From PoT sp049331405 (GTDB lineage: Bacteria; Planctomycetota; Planctomycetia; Isosphaerales; Isosphaeraceae): DNA of 64,000 nt. This document shows positions 8,303 through 17,418 of this stretch, one piece after another; the first letter of the stretch is position 1; every line of letters starts with the position of its first letter. The stretch covers positions 7,254,001 through 7,318,000 of the forward strand of contig NZ_CP186274.1 of assembly GCF_049331405.1 (NCBI RefSeq), in the 5' to 3' direction. Both the position numbers and the translations under genes were made by a program. Under the pieces are notes generated by a model that saw only the letters and a list, made by a program, of their open reading frames with translations, was not told where the DNA came from and made no database searches.

Positions 8303-9220
8303 TCAGGCGCTCTTGGCAGTGGGCGATGCGAGAGGAAAGCCGGCCATGCGCTCGAGGATGGCGATCGGGGCCTTGTCGGGGAAGACGAGGCTGTTGCGCC
8401 TGACGATGAACGTCTGCTCGAGGGCGTACTGGCCGCTGATGCAGGAGTGGCTCGTCGTGTCGGTGAAGACGATCCACGTGGAGTTGGGCGGGAATTCCCA
8501 GCGATCCTTGGGGCAGTCGCGCTGGAAGGCCTCGCTCTCCTTGAGGAAGTGGTGAAAGCGGAGCATGAACTGGTCGTAAGGCGGCCGATCGACGACCGGC
8601 AGGCCGAGCCCGGAAAGGACGCGGGTCGCCTGGCTCTTGATCTGACCGAGCTTCGTCGGCCTGTGCGGCAGCCTCGCCTTGGCGGCGTACTGCCAGGCCA
8701 GTTGCTCGAAGTTATCGGATGTCACCCAGATCCGGTCCCGGGTCGGGTGGATGTTGGTGAAGATCCGGAGCAGGCGGTCGCCGTGCGACGGTCGCGACGG
8801 GAACGAATCGACGTGGATCAGGTCGTTCCTCGATCGCAGGGAGACCTTGCGCCCTTCTTCTTCGATCGGGCGGAAGCTGGCGAAGTCGATCTTCCATTCG
8901 CCCGCATAGCGGGAGAGGAAGTTCGACATGAACCCGATCGCGCGCTCGGAGTAGCCGCGCATGACCTGGTGCATCCGCTCGAACTCGCCCGCGTCCTTCT
9001 GGTCGACCCCCTTGAGGCGGTCTTCGGCGGGGCGGTAGCTGATGTTCTTGTGATACGAGGCGTCGATCTGCTTCTGCGACAGGAGGAACGTGCGCTCTTC
9101 CTGCGACAGGGCGAAAGGGGTCTCGGGGAAATAGAGGATGTCGCCCGTTTCGAGGCGGCGATATTGTTCTTCGGTCGCCGTCGATTTCGACGCGCCCCCG
9201 TCAATCGTGACCCGCGCCAT
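8303..9220 (-). CDS. kdoO: Kdo 3-hydroxylase-like Fe(II)/2-oxoglutarate dioxygenase
   Basis: 305 residues from ATG 9220, which has AAGGAGGG directly upstream; a start 12 codons earlier is possible but lacks this site. The protein matches the Kdo hydroxylase (KdoO) family that hydroxylates position 3 of 3-deoxy-D-manno-octulosonate in lipid A inner core. Visible family motifs are the iron-binding H-x-D in 'NDLIHVDSFPSRPSHGDR', the following 'RIFTNIHPTRDRIW', and the distal His in 'TSHSCISGQYALEQTF'. It is the last gene of the lepA-lptB run, about 190 bp after lptB, and faces a GT9 gene. This implies a Kdo-containing LPS, consistent with lptB. The family identification is firm by motif; the exact substrate in a planctomycete is inference. 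Confidence 0.85.
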   Translation of the reverse strand: MARVTIDGGASKSTATEEQYRRLETGDILYFPETPFALSQEERTFLLSQKQIDASYHKNISYRPAEDRLKGVDQKDAGEFERMHQVMRGYSERAIGFMSNFLSRYAGEWKIDFASFRPIEEEGRKVSLRSRNDLIHVDSFPSRPSHGDRLLRIFTNIHPTRDRIWVTSDNFEQLAWQYAAKARLPHRPTKLGQIKSQATRVLSGLGLPVVDRPPYDQFMLRFHHFLKESEAFQRDCPKDRWEFPPNSTWIVFTDTTSHSCISGQYALEQTFIVRRNSLVFPDKAPIAILERMAGFPLASPTAKSA

Positions 9221-9409
9221 CCAGCCCTCCTTGGTGAATATGGCGGTGCATCGCAATAGCGAATGGATTCGACCCCGCTTCTGACCAGCGAGAGAGAATC
9301 GAGCGCGGGATCTTCTCGAAAAGGGGGGAAACCGTCAAGGAAACTTCGCGGATAGGTGGCTCACATCCTCGCAACTTTGGAACAAGGGACTCGGAGAGTC
9401 ACCTCGTCC

Positions 9410-10294
9410 TCAATGGATCGGGCCACCCAGGCCGTCGTTCGTATGGTCGTCGATGGGGAAACAGCCGGGCTCGACGTCGATGGAGTCAATGTACACGTCG
9501 CCTTGCGGATGATGGCTTGGCTCGTGGTGGCCCAGGCTCCGGCGCTGGATCTGGTCGAGGAGGTGGCCGGCGTCGAAGCGCTCGCCCAGGTAGTAGCGAC
9601 GGACGTCCGGATTCATGAGGATCTCGCCCGGCGTGCCGTACGCGAAGACACGGCCTTCGCGGATCAAGTAGCTGCGGTCGGTGACCTCGATCGTCTCGCG
9701 GAAGTTGTGGTCGGTCAGGAGGATCCCGAGGTTGAACGAGACCGCGAGGTCGCGGATCGCGTCCTGGATCTCATTCACCGTCTTGGGGTCGATGCCGGCG
9801 AATGGTTCGTCGAGCATGATGAGCTTGGGGTTGGTGATCAACGACCGGGCGATCTCCAACCGTCGACGCTCGCCGCCCGAGACTCGCGCGGCCTTGGTCT
9901 TGCGAATATGCAGGAGCCCGAACTGCGAGAGCAGCTCATCCTGGCGCGCGACGCGCTCCTTGCGGCTCATCCCGCCGCGCGTCTGGAGGATCGCCATCAG
10001 GTTGTCTTCGACGCTCAGGAGCTTGAAGACGCTCGAGTCCTGGGCGAGGTAGCCCATTCCCAGACGAGCCCGCTTGTACATGGGGAGGCCCGTGACCTCC
10101 TCGCCGTCGAAGAGAACCTTGCCTCCGTCGGCGTCGATCAGGCCGATCGTCATGCGGAAGCTGGTGGTCTTACCGGCGCCGTTGGGGCCGAGGAGCCCGA
10201 CCACTTCTCCGCGGTTGACGTCGAAGTCGACGCCGTTGACGACCTGGCGGCGGCCGTACCACTTTTCCAGACCGCGAGCTTCGAGCAAGGCCAT
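9410..10294 (-). CDS. lptB: LPS export ABC transporter ATP-binding protein LptB
   Basis: 294 residues from ATG 10294; another ATG lies 5 codons upstream, but its codon overlaps the GGAGGA that serves as ribosome binding site for 10294. ABC ATPase with Walker A 'GPNGAGKTT' (36-44), Q-loop 'GYLAQDSSVFK', signature 'VSGGERRRLEIARSL', Walker B 'LIMLDEPFAGIDP', and H-loop 'LLTDHNFRE'. The 'LAQDSSVFKLLSVEDN' and 'MLDEPFAGIDPKTV' stretches are typical of LptB, which powers LPS extraction by LptFG. Residues beyond about 240 form a C-terminal tail ('HHEPSHHPQGDVYID') longer than the E. coli protein and His-rich. Neighbours: two signal peptidases upstream, kdoO downstream. No lptA/C/F/G is in this window. 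Confidence 0.93.
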   Translation of the reverse strand: MALLEARGLEKWYGRRQVVNGVDFDVNRGEVVGLLGPNGAGKTTSFRMTIGLIDADGGKVLFDGEEVTGLPMYKRARLGMGYLAQDSSVFKLLSVEDNLMAILQTRGGMSRKERVARQDELLSQFGLLHIRKTKAARVSGGERRRLEIARSLITNPKLIMLDEPFAGIDPKTVNEIQDAIRDLAVSFNLGILLTDHNFRETIEVTDRSYLIREGRVFAYGTPGEILMNPDVRRYYLGERFDAGHLLDQIQRRSLGHHEPSHHPQGDVYIDSIDVEPGCFPIDDHTNDGLGGPIH

Positions 10295-10368
10295 GGGCAG
10301 ATCCTCCATGAACGCCGAGAGTGCTTTCCGCCCGGAGCCGGGTCGAGGCGGTCAACCGCGTCTTGCGG

Positions 10369-12201
10369 TCAGCGTATCCACTTCATTCGCTCAAAGTACG
10401 GCAGGAACGGGACGCGGAAGTTGTGGTTGATCCGGATGTCGGGGCCGAACGGCTTGCCATGCGGCCAGTAGATGAAGAAGGCTTTCCCCGTCAGCATGGC
10501 CCGAGGCACTTCCCAACTCGCCCGGTTCGAACTGTCCCACCCCGCCCCAGACTCCTCGATCGGGATATTCGGGTCGCGGTGATCGGCCGTCGACCAACCC
10601 CGGCTGTCCTTGCTCTGCGGGCTATTGTCACCCATCATTACGTAACGATCCTGCCCGATCGCGAAGTCTCTCGGCTGGAGGCCGGAAAGAAACGCGAGTT
10701 TGGCCGGATCGGCGAGGTTATCGAAGACTTCGACCGCGGTCCGCGAGTAGCGGTTGTCCCAGAGGCCGTCGTAATCGGAATAGCCCGGGTTGAGGGTATA
10801 GTAAATATCCCGCTTCAGGACAAGGTCGCTGACGCTGACCGAAGCACCGACTGCCGCCACCCGGGCGGGAGAGAGGTCCTCGACCGTCGGGATCGGGTGG
10901 GCCTTCGGGTCGTCATAGGTCAGGCCATCGCCGAAGACCGGGCGATTATTGATCAGCAGCGTGAGCCGGTTGTCGACGTTCGCGAAGGTCACGTCGTACT
11001 TGGTGCCGGCGCTCGTGATCACCGGGGCACTCGGCTCCTTGTTCAGACGCTCGTCCCCATGATAGAGGTTGGCAACCCCCGTCTTGAGGTCGATTTCGCA
11101 GCGGTTGATCACGCCACCTTCGACCAGCTCGAAACGGACGACGCCCTGGAGCTTTACGGCCTCAAACGAGGTGGAGAGGCTGAGGTCGCCGACCCAGTGG
11201 GGCTGCATCCGGCCACCGTCATAGTCGCTGCGGGAGAGGCTCGTCTGGCTCGTGTTGTACGAGTAGAAATCGGTGATGACCGTCGGCCGAGGGCCACGCG
11301 CGGGAGTCTCGCCGGCGGCGAGGGCATCCCACTGTTCGGGGTCGGGGACGAGGTGGCGATACCGGAGTTCTGACTCCTGCCCTTCGGCGGCCTCGACCGT
11401 GTAGAGCCCCGGGCTCTCTTTCACGTCCTGGTTCCACGTGGCCTTGCCCGAGGAGGTCCATCGGAGCCACTCGGGCTTGTCCTGGAGCTTCGACGCGCGG
11501 TGGCGATCGTCGTAGACGAGCATTCCCATCGCGGCCTGGTGCTCGAGCGGCTTGCGCTCGATCCGGTATTCCTTGGCGCCCGGCGGCTTGATGTAGAGGT
11601 CGCCGAACCAGACGCGGAGGTCTTCGCCGGGGAGGCCGACGAGGCGCTTGATGTAGCTGACCTCGGGGTCTTCGGGATAGCGGAAGACGACGATGTCCCA
11701 GCGATCAGGACCCCCCGCCCCCGGCAGGAAGGGCATGTCGTAGGGGAACTTCATCACGAGGATGCGGTCGCCGTTGAAGGTCGGCTCGTCAGAGAGCTTG
11801 GCCTGGAAGCGGCAGTTGACGCAGGTGCCGGCGACGACCGTCTGGGACTGATAGTTCCCGGGCTTCGAAGCACCCAGGCGGAAACCGGCGAGTCCGAGCG
11901 AACGCCCGCCGTCGTCCTCGATCGAGGCGTTGACGGCATAGACGTAACCACATTCGGGGCAGGCGATTTCCTTGTGTCGGCCCATCAGGGTCGGGGCCAT
12001 CGAGCCGGTGGGGATGACGAAGGCCTCGGCCTCGAACCCACGGACCAGGAGTGCCAGAACGAAGGCGAAGACGACCGCTTCGACCGTCTCGCGGTGCCCC
12101 TCTTTCTTCTCTTCCTTCTTCTTCGTCTTGGTCGAGGTTTCGATCTTGGGGGCTCCTTCGGGACCTCGCATCTCGGGCTGGTTAGCGTAGGTCCGTTTCA
12201 T
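10369..12201 (-). CDS. Signal peptidase I with zinc-ribbon and large inserted domain
   Basis: 610 residues, twice the usual 250-330. A Lys/Glu-rich N-terminus (residues 25-38) precedes one transmembrane helix (about 41-56). The catalytic Ser is in 'PTGSMAPTL' (Ser67) and the general base Lys in 'GDRILVMKF' (Lys151). Between them are two CxxC pairs (81/84 and 127/130), a likely zinc ribbon. Box D is 'YIKRLVGLPGE' near 188 and box E 'GDNSPQSKDSRGW' near 525. Between D and E lie about 300 extra residues that look like a LamG/jelly-roll fold ('TKYDVTFANVDNRLTLLINNRPV', 'SVSDLVLKRDIYYT'). It cleaves signal peptides on the periplasmic side. It lies directly after a paralogue and downstream of lepA, the classical lepA-lepB order. 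Confidence 0.88.
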   Translation of the reverse strand: MKRTYANQPEMRGPEGAPKIETSTKTKKKEEKKEGHRETVEAVVFAFVLALLVRGFEAEAFVIPTGSMAPTLMGRHKEIACPECGYVYAVNASIEDDGGRSLGLAGFRLGASKPGNYQSQTVVAGTCVNCRFQAKLSDEPTFNGDRILVMKFPYDMPFLPGAGGPDRWDIVVFRYPEDPEVSYIKRLVGLPGEDLRVWFGDLYIKPPGAKEYRIERKPLEHQAAMGMLVYDDRHRASKLQDKPEWLRWTSSGKATWNQDVKESPGLYTVEAAEGQESELRYRHLVPDPEQWDALAAGETPARGPRPTVITDFYSYNTSQTSLSRSDYDGGRMQPHWVGDLSLSTSFEAVKLQGVVRFELVEGGVINRCEIDLKTGVANLYHGDERLNKEPSAPVITSAGTKYDVTFANVDNRLTLLINNRPVFGDGLTYDDPKAHPIPTVEDLSPARVAAVGASVSVSDLVLKRDIYYTLNPGYSDYDGLWDNRYSRTAVEVFDNLADPAKLAFLSGLQPRDFAIGQDRYVMMGDNSPQSKDSRGWSTADHRDPNIPIEESGAGWDSSNRASWEVPRAMLTGKAFFIYWPHGKPFGPDIRINHNFRVPFLPYFERMKWIR

Positions 12202-12243
12202 CGTCCAGGCTCTCCGGAATAGCTCGACAACATCATCCCACGA

Positions 12244-13818
12244 TCAACGAATGTAGCGAATTTTCCTGGGATCGGGAACCCAGTAAACCGAGCGGCCGAA
12301 CACTTCGAGGGGCACCACCTGGCCCGGCAGATGGACCAGGAAGGGTTTCCCCAGCAGGAGTTCCGTCCGCACGACCGGGCTGTCGGGCCAGAACCGGGAG
12401 TCGTTCGAGACCGGGCTATTATCGCCCAGCACGAAGAACTCGTCGGGGCCGAGCGGGTAAGGACGGTCGACGGCGAATGGTCGTTGGGGGGTGTTCGCCA
12501 GTTCGCTCGTGTAATAGACGTCCCGGAAGAGCCGGACCGACTCGACGTCGAGCGTCCCGCTTCGGACGCCGATCCCGAATGGGCTCTCGTCCCCCCCGGG
12601 GCCTCGATTGGGGGAATCGTAGTCGATGGGGTCGAAGAGGAGTTTCCCGTCGACCGCGACGAGCAAGCGTTGGTCCATCGCCGAGACTTCGAGGAGTATT
12701 GAGGAGGCGTCTTCCGCGGCCTGGGCCAGGGTCAATGCGTGGCCGAGCGGTAATGCGACGCCGTTGCGGCGAACGGTCGGGAGCGGCACCGCCGTCGAGG
12801 TCTTCCTCGTCGGGATTGTGATGAGGAACCGATCCGCACCCGAATTGATCCTGAAGTCGAACGCGTCGAGGTCGGGCCCCGGCCGGAGGCGGGCCTCGAC
12901 CATCAGGTCGGTGATCCGGTTTTCTCCCCGCAACTCGCCGCCATTGTAGGAAGAGAAGTCGTAGACGGGGGCGTATCGGCCCCGGTCGGGATCCCAGTGA
13001 CGATACTCGAGCCAGTCGCCGGGGCCGGAGTAAGTGGGGTCGGCGAGGGCCTCGTGCGAGAACCTCCCCCCCGACGCCTTCCAACCGCTGGGCAGGTTCT
13101 CGCGAGGCCTGCCGCGGCGGAAAATGAACCGTGGGAACCGGGACGAGTCGCGGGGGACGAACTGATTGTCGTAGACGAGGATCCGCATCGCCCGCTGCTC
13201 TTCGAGCGTCTTGCGGGCGATTGTCCCGTCCACCACGATGTCGCCGTGGACGATCTGCACCCGCTCATTCGGTAAGCCGACGACGCGCTTGACGTACGCC
13301 TGCGACGGATCCCCCGGAAAGTGGAAGACCGCGACCTCCCAGCGCCTGGGTGGCCGGAAGTCGTACAGGAACTTCTGGACGAGCAGGCGGTCGCCGCTGC
13401 ATTCGAGTGCCGGGTAATTCTCGAGGCCGTTCTGCCCGCAATTGGGGCAGATGGGACGTCCGGAACGACCCCCTTCGTCGAGCCCGAGGTTGAACTGGAT
13501 CTGGCAGTTCGGGCAGACGAGCTCCTCGTGCATGCCGAGGAGCGTGGGGGCCATGGAGCCGGTGGGGACGATGTAGGCTTCGGCGGCGAAGGTGCGGAAG
13601 AGGAGGATGCCGAGCGTCATGACCACGAGGAACTCGACGACCTGTCGCACGAATCCGGTCGCCGGATTCGGGATGACGGTCTCGGACTTGACCTCGTTGG
13701 CCAGGCTCATGGTCATCGCGGTTGCGACTCGGGCATGTGGGCGGTCCTGCGCCTTCGCCCTCGGCTCGCCCCGGTTCAGGCCGGGAGCCGAGTCGGAGGG
13801 TTGATTCTCGGAGAGCAA
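12244..13818 (-). CDS. lepB: Signal peptidase I paralogue with zinc-ribbon and inserted domain
   Basis: 524 residues if the TTG at 13818 is used (GAGG 4-7 bp upstream, 21 bp after the lepA stop); ATGs at 13716 and 13710 are alternatives without a clear site. One transmembrane helix (about 60-76), catalytic Ser88 in 'PTGSMAPTL', and Lys149 in 'GDRLLVQKF'. Two CxxC pairs (102/105 and 124/127) form a probable zinc ribbon between them. Box D is 'YVKRVVGLPNE' and box E 'GDNSPVSNDSRFW'. The D-E insertion again reads as a jelly roll ('LLVAVDGKLLFDPIDY', 'GTLDVESVRLFRDVYYT'). It shares architecture with the next gene, so this is a tandem duplication. Placement right after lepA supports calling this one the lepB orthologue. 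Confidence 0.87.
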   Translation of the reverse strand: MLSENQPSDSAPGLNRGEPRAKAQDRPHARVATAMTMSLANEVKSETVIPNPATGFVRQVVEFLVVMTLGILLFRTFAAEAYIVPTGSMAPTLLGMHEELVCPNCQIQFNLGLDEGGRSGRPICPNCGQNGLENYPALECSGDRLLVQKFLYDFRPPRRWEVAVFHFPGDPSQAYVKRVVGLPNERVQIVHGDIVVDGTIARKTLEEQRAMRILVYDNQFVPRDSSRFPRFIFRRGRPRENLPSGWKASGGRFSHEALADPTYSGPGDWLEYRHWDPDRGRYAPVYDFSSYNGGELRGENRITDLMVEARLRPGPDLDAFDFRINSGADRFLITIPTRKTSTAVPLPTVRRNGVALPLGHALTLAQAAEDASSILLEVSAMDQRLLVAVDGKLLFDPIDYDSPNRGPGGDESPFGIGVRSGTLDVESVRLFRDVYYTSELANTPQRPFAVDRPYPLGPDEFFVLGDNSPVSNDSRFWPDSPVVRTELLLGKPFLVHLPGQVVPLEVFGRSVYWVPDPRKIRYIR

Positions 13819-13839
13819 GCAACCTCGGCCACCCCGAGG

Positions 13840-15645
13840 TCATTCATCGCTGTCGTCGAGGACCGAGAGGAACGCCTCTTGCGAGATTTCCACGTTCCCC
13901 ACCTGCTTCATTCGCTTCTTACCTTCCTTTTGTTTCTCCAACAGCTTCCGTTTTCGCGAAATGTCGCCGCCGTAGCACTTCGCGGTGACGTTCTTCCGCA
14001 AGGCGGAGATCGTCTCGCGGGCGATGACGCGGCTGCCGATGGCGGCCTGGATGGCGACCTCGAATTGGTGCCGCTCGATCTCGCCCCGGAGCTTCTTCAC
14101 GAGCTTTCGGCCGCGGCGATCGGCGTGCGCCCGGTGGACCACGATGGAGAGGGCGTCGACCTTCGACCCCGCCACGAGGATGTCGAGCCGACAGAGGTCG
14201 CTGGCACGATACCCGAGGAGCTCATAGTCCATCGTGCCGTAGCCGCGCGTCGCGCTCTTCAACTTATCGTAGAGGTCGTAGATCATTTCGGCCAGGGGCA
14301 ATTCATAGCTCAGGATCGCCCTGGTCGTGGTGATGTACTCGGTCTTGACGTACGTCCCGCGGCGATCCTCGCAGAGCTGCATGATCGCACCGATGCAGTC
14401 CGACGGGAGGATGAAATTGACCTTGGCGATTGGCTCGCGGAACTCCTCGATGTCGCCCGGATCCGGGATTCGGGTCGGGTTCGAGATGTGCATCGTCTCC
14501 CCCTTCACCGTCACGATCTCATACGTGACGTTGGGGGCCGTCTGCACGAGCGAGAGGTTGCTCTCGCGTTCGAGGCGCTGCTGGACGATCTCCATGTGGA
14601 GCATGCCCAGGAAGCCGCAGCGGAAGCCGAAGCCGAGGGCGTCTGACGTCTCGGGCTCGAACGAGAAGCTCGAGTCGTTGAGCGCGAGCTTCTGCAGGGC
14701 CGTCCGCAGGTCCTCGAACTGGTTGTGCGTCGCGGGGAAGAGCCCACAGAAGACGACCGGCACCGGCTCCTGGTAGCCGGGGAGCGGCGTCGAGGCCCCC
14801 CGAGGATGCTCGGTGATCGTGTCGCCGATGTTGACGTCGGAGAGCTTCTTGATGTTGGCCGTGACGTAGCCCACCTGCCCGACCCCGAGCTCGTCGCAGG
14901 GGACGCTGTGCGGGCGGAACCGGCCGAGCCCGATGACCTCGTGCTCGGTCTCGCCGGCCATGAGCTTGATCTTCTGGCCGACCTTGAGCACGCCGTCGAC
15001 GACCCTGACGTAGATGACGACGCCTTGGTAGTCGTCGAACTTCGAGTCGAAGATGAGCGCCCGGAGCGGGGCCTTGGGATCTCCGGCGGGGGGCGGGACG
15101 CGTTCGACGATGGCCCGGAAGACGTCGGGGACGCCGAGGCCGGTCTTGGCGCTGATGGCCAGGACCTCGCTCGGGTCGATACCGAGGGTCGCCATGATCT
15201 CCTCCCGGATCTCGTCCGGGCGGGAGGCCTGCATGTCGATCTTGTTCAGCACCGGCACGATGGCCAGGTCGCCCGCGATCGCGAGGTAGGCGTTGGCGAC
15301 GGTCTGGGCCTGCACCCCCTGGGTCGAGTCGACCAGGAGGATGGCCCCCTCGCAGGCGGCGAGGCTGCGCGAGACTTCGTAGTGGAAGTCGACGTGGCCG
15401 GGGGTGTCGATCAGGTTCAGCTCATAGGTCGTGCCGTCGAGCACGTAGTTGATGGCGACGGCGCGGGCCTTGATCGTGATCCCTCGCTCGCGCTCCAGGT
15501 CCATGTCGTCCAGGAGTTGCTCGCGGAATTCGCGCTGGGTGATTGCGCCGGATTGGAGCAAGAGCTGGTCGGCGAGCGTGCTCTTCCCGTGGTCGATGTG
15601 CGCCACGATCGAGAAGTTGCGGATCAGTTTCGGGTCGAAGGCCAT
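13840..15645 (-). CDS. lepA: Translation elongation factor 4 (LepA)
   Basis: 601 residues, the normal length. P-loop 'AHIDHGKST' (15-23), switch I 'ERERGITIKA', G3 'DTPGH', G4 'NKID', then EF-G-like domains II, III and V. The LepA-specific C-terminal domain ends with the conserved 'VTAKCYGGDISRKRKLLEKQKEGKKRMKQ' region. LepA is a ribosome-associated GTPase that acts on stalled or misassembled translation complexes. It heads a minus-strand run with two signal peptidases, lptB and kdoO. The distance to the first signal peptidase is 21 bp, so co-transcription is likely. The ribosome binding site before ATG 15645 is weak. Confidence 0.98.
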   Translation of the reverse strand: MAFDPKLIRNFSIVAHIDHGKSTLADQLLLQSGAITQREFREQLLDDMDLERERGITIKARAVAINYVLDGTTYELNLIDTPGHVDFHYEVSRSLAACEGAILLVDSTQGVQAQTVANAYLAIAGDLAIVPVLNKIDMQASRPDEIREEIMATLGIDPSEVLAISAKTGLGVPDVFRAIVERVPPPAGDPKAPLRALIFDSKFDDYQGVVIYVRVVDGVLKVGQKIKLMAGETEHEVIGLGRFRPHSVPCDELGVGQVGYVTANIKKLSDVNIGDTITEHPRGASTPLPGYQEPVPVVFCGLFPATHNQFEDLRTALQKLALNDSSFSFEPETSDALGFGFRCGFLGMLHMEIVQQRLERESNLSLVQTAPNVTYEIVTVKGETMHISNPTRIPDPGDIEEFREPIAKVNFILPSDCIGAIMQLCEDRRGTYVKTEYITTTRAILSYELPLAEMIYDLYDKLKSATRGYGTMDYELLGYRASDLCRLDILVAGSKVDALSIVVHRAHADRRGRKLVKKLRGEIERHQFEVAIQAAIGSRVIARETISALRKNVTAKCYGGDISRKRKLLEKQKEGKKRMKQVGNVEISQEAFLSVLDDSDE

Positions 15646-16243
15646 GAACTTGGTCCAAGCGAAGAAAGGGATCCTGTCGAAACGTGGCTAACGACACAAC
15701 GACATCAGGCGCGTCTTGGTCTCGTCTGTCTGCCGGCGAGAAACGTATCGGCCAACCTTCCGCCGCGATCAGTCGTTCGTTTGGGGGCGGCCGTCGGAGC
15801 CTCGATTGTTCGATATTCGTACGTGGCACGTCAATCCGGGGATCGACGCGCGTTGGAGGAATTCGCCGGAGACCCCCGGAGCCCCGCTGCAAGGCCGGCC
15901 CATCCGGCCGATAACACCTTCGGCCACAACCTTCGACAACCCGATCTCGAGGGGCCGGGCCCTCGGACGACGTTGACGGCGATCACCGCAGGTTCGTGCT
16001 CGTTCGGCAAGCGTATGGTTCCGGGAGGTTTCGTTCGGCTCTCGCCCGGTTGTCGGCAGGGGGATCATAAGATGAGTGGGCAATAGGGGGACCTCTCCGT
16101 ATTATAGCGAGGCTCGAGCTTCCGGTTAAGCGCAAACACATTCGAGTTCTCGCTCTCCTGAGACATCCGGGACATCGAGCGGACCCCGATCGCCGCGAGG
16201 TCGGGGCGGTACGGCTTGCCTCTTCGACTGAGGAATGTTGAAC
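15646..16243. other. Divergent intergenic region lepA / FIST gene
   Basis: About 600 bp separates the divergent lepA and FIST genes. An AT-rich patch (TATTATAG at about 16099-16106) could be a -10 for the plus strand, but no matching -35 is clear. No ORF with a convincing ribosome binding site and no recognisable RNA gene were seen. Confidence 0.4.
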
Positions 16244-17404
16244 ATGAAGTGTGTCTCGGTCCTCTCGCTTCAGAACCAAACCGAGGATGCACTGGCGGAG
16301 GTCCTGGAAAAGGCCTCGGCGGCGATCGGCAGTTCGGCCGACCTGGCCCTGATCTTCGCCTCGATCCACCACGCCGAAGGGCTGGGCAAGATCGCCTCGG
16401 AACTAACCCGCGCCGGGCTGGGACGCTTCGTCCTCGGCTGCACGGGGGAGTCGATCGTGGGGGAGGACCGGGAGGTCGAGGAGGCCCCGGCGCTCTCGGT
16501 CTGGCTCATGTCCCATCCCGGCCTCGAGGCCGAACCCTACCGCGTAACCTTCGCCGAAGGCCAATTCGAGGGGCCGAGGCCGGATCCAACTTCAACCCTT
16601 CTCCTGCTCGGCGACCCTTTCTCCTTCCCGCCCGACCAATTCTTCCAGCATCTCGATTCGACGGCCGCCGGAGTCCGCATCTGCGGCGGCATGGCCAGCG
16701 CCAGCCACACTCGGGGACGCAATCGATTGGTCTTGCAGGGGGACGTCTTCAAGGACGGGGCGGTCGGGCTGCAGATCCGAGGGGGGATCGGACTGCGGAC
16801 GGTCGTCAGCCAGGGATGCCGGCCGATCGGGAAGCCGTATATCGTCACCAAGGTCGAGCAGAACGTCGTCAGGGAACTGGGACGTCGGCCTGCGCTTGAG
16901 GTCTTCAAGGAACTCTTTGCGGAGCTCACCCCAGAGGAGCAAGGGCTCGTCCAGAGCGGGCTGCACCTCGGCCGGGTCATCAACGAGTATCAGGAGTCGT
17001 TCGCCCGGGGTGACTTCCTGGTCCGCAACGTGATGGGCGCCGACGAGCAGGGCGGGATCGCGATCAGCGACTACGTCCGCGTGGGGCAGACCGTGCAATT
17101 CCACGTGCGCGACTCGGAGACGGCGACCGAGGACTTGCGATCGCTGCTTGAATCCACGCGGGATGCGCTTGGCGGCCGCACTCTGGCCGGAGCCTTGCTC
17201 TTCACCTGCAACGGCCGGGGCTCTCGCCTCTTCTCCAGGCCGAACCACGATGTGGGGCTCGTCCACGAGGTCTTCGGGCCGATCGCCGTCGGCGGGTTCT
17301 TCGCGATGGGAGAGATCGGCCCCGTTGGCGGCAAGAATTTCGTCCACGGCTTCACGGCGAGCCTCGCCCTGTTCGAGGAAGCTGGCGAAGCTTCGGCCGG
17401 CTGA
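16244..17404 (+). CDS. FIST domain sensory protein
   Basis: 386 residues from ATG 16244; an ATG three codons earlier lies too close to the GAGG site. The whole protein matches FIST_N plus FIST_C: an N-terminal 'ALIFASIHHAEGLGKIASEL' and 'FVLGCTGESIVGEDREVEE', where the GCT-GE block is typical of FIST_N, and a C-terminal 'GALLFTCNGRGSRLF' with 'VGGFFAMGEIGPVGGKNFVHGFTASL', diagnostic of FIST_C. FIST domains are thought to bind small ligands, perhaps amino acids, and feed signal-transduction proteins. There is no attached output domain, so it must act in trans. It converges on a kinase/regulator pair (14 bp between stop codons), which makes that pair a plausible but unproven partner. Confidence 0.88.
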   Translation: MKCVSVLSLQNQTEDALAEVLEKASAAIGSSADLALIFASIHHAEGLGKIASELTRAGLGRFVLGCTGESIVGEDREVEEAPALSVWLMSHPGLEAEPYRVTFAEGQFEGPRPDPTSTLLLLGDPFSFPPDQFFQHLDSTAAGVRICGGMASASHTRGRNRLVLQGDVFKDGAVGLQIRGGIGLRTVVSQGCRPIGKPYIVTKVEQNVVRELGRRPALEVFKELFAELTPEEQGLVQSGLHLGRVINEYQESFARGDFLVRNVMGADEQGGIAISDYVRVGQTVQFHVRDSETATEDLRSLLESTRDALGGRTLAGALLFTCNGRGSRLFSRPNHDVGLVHEVFGPIAVGGFFAMGEIGPVGGKNFVHGFTASLALFEEAGEASAG

Positions 17405-17418
17405 GTTCAGGCAGGGAC

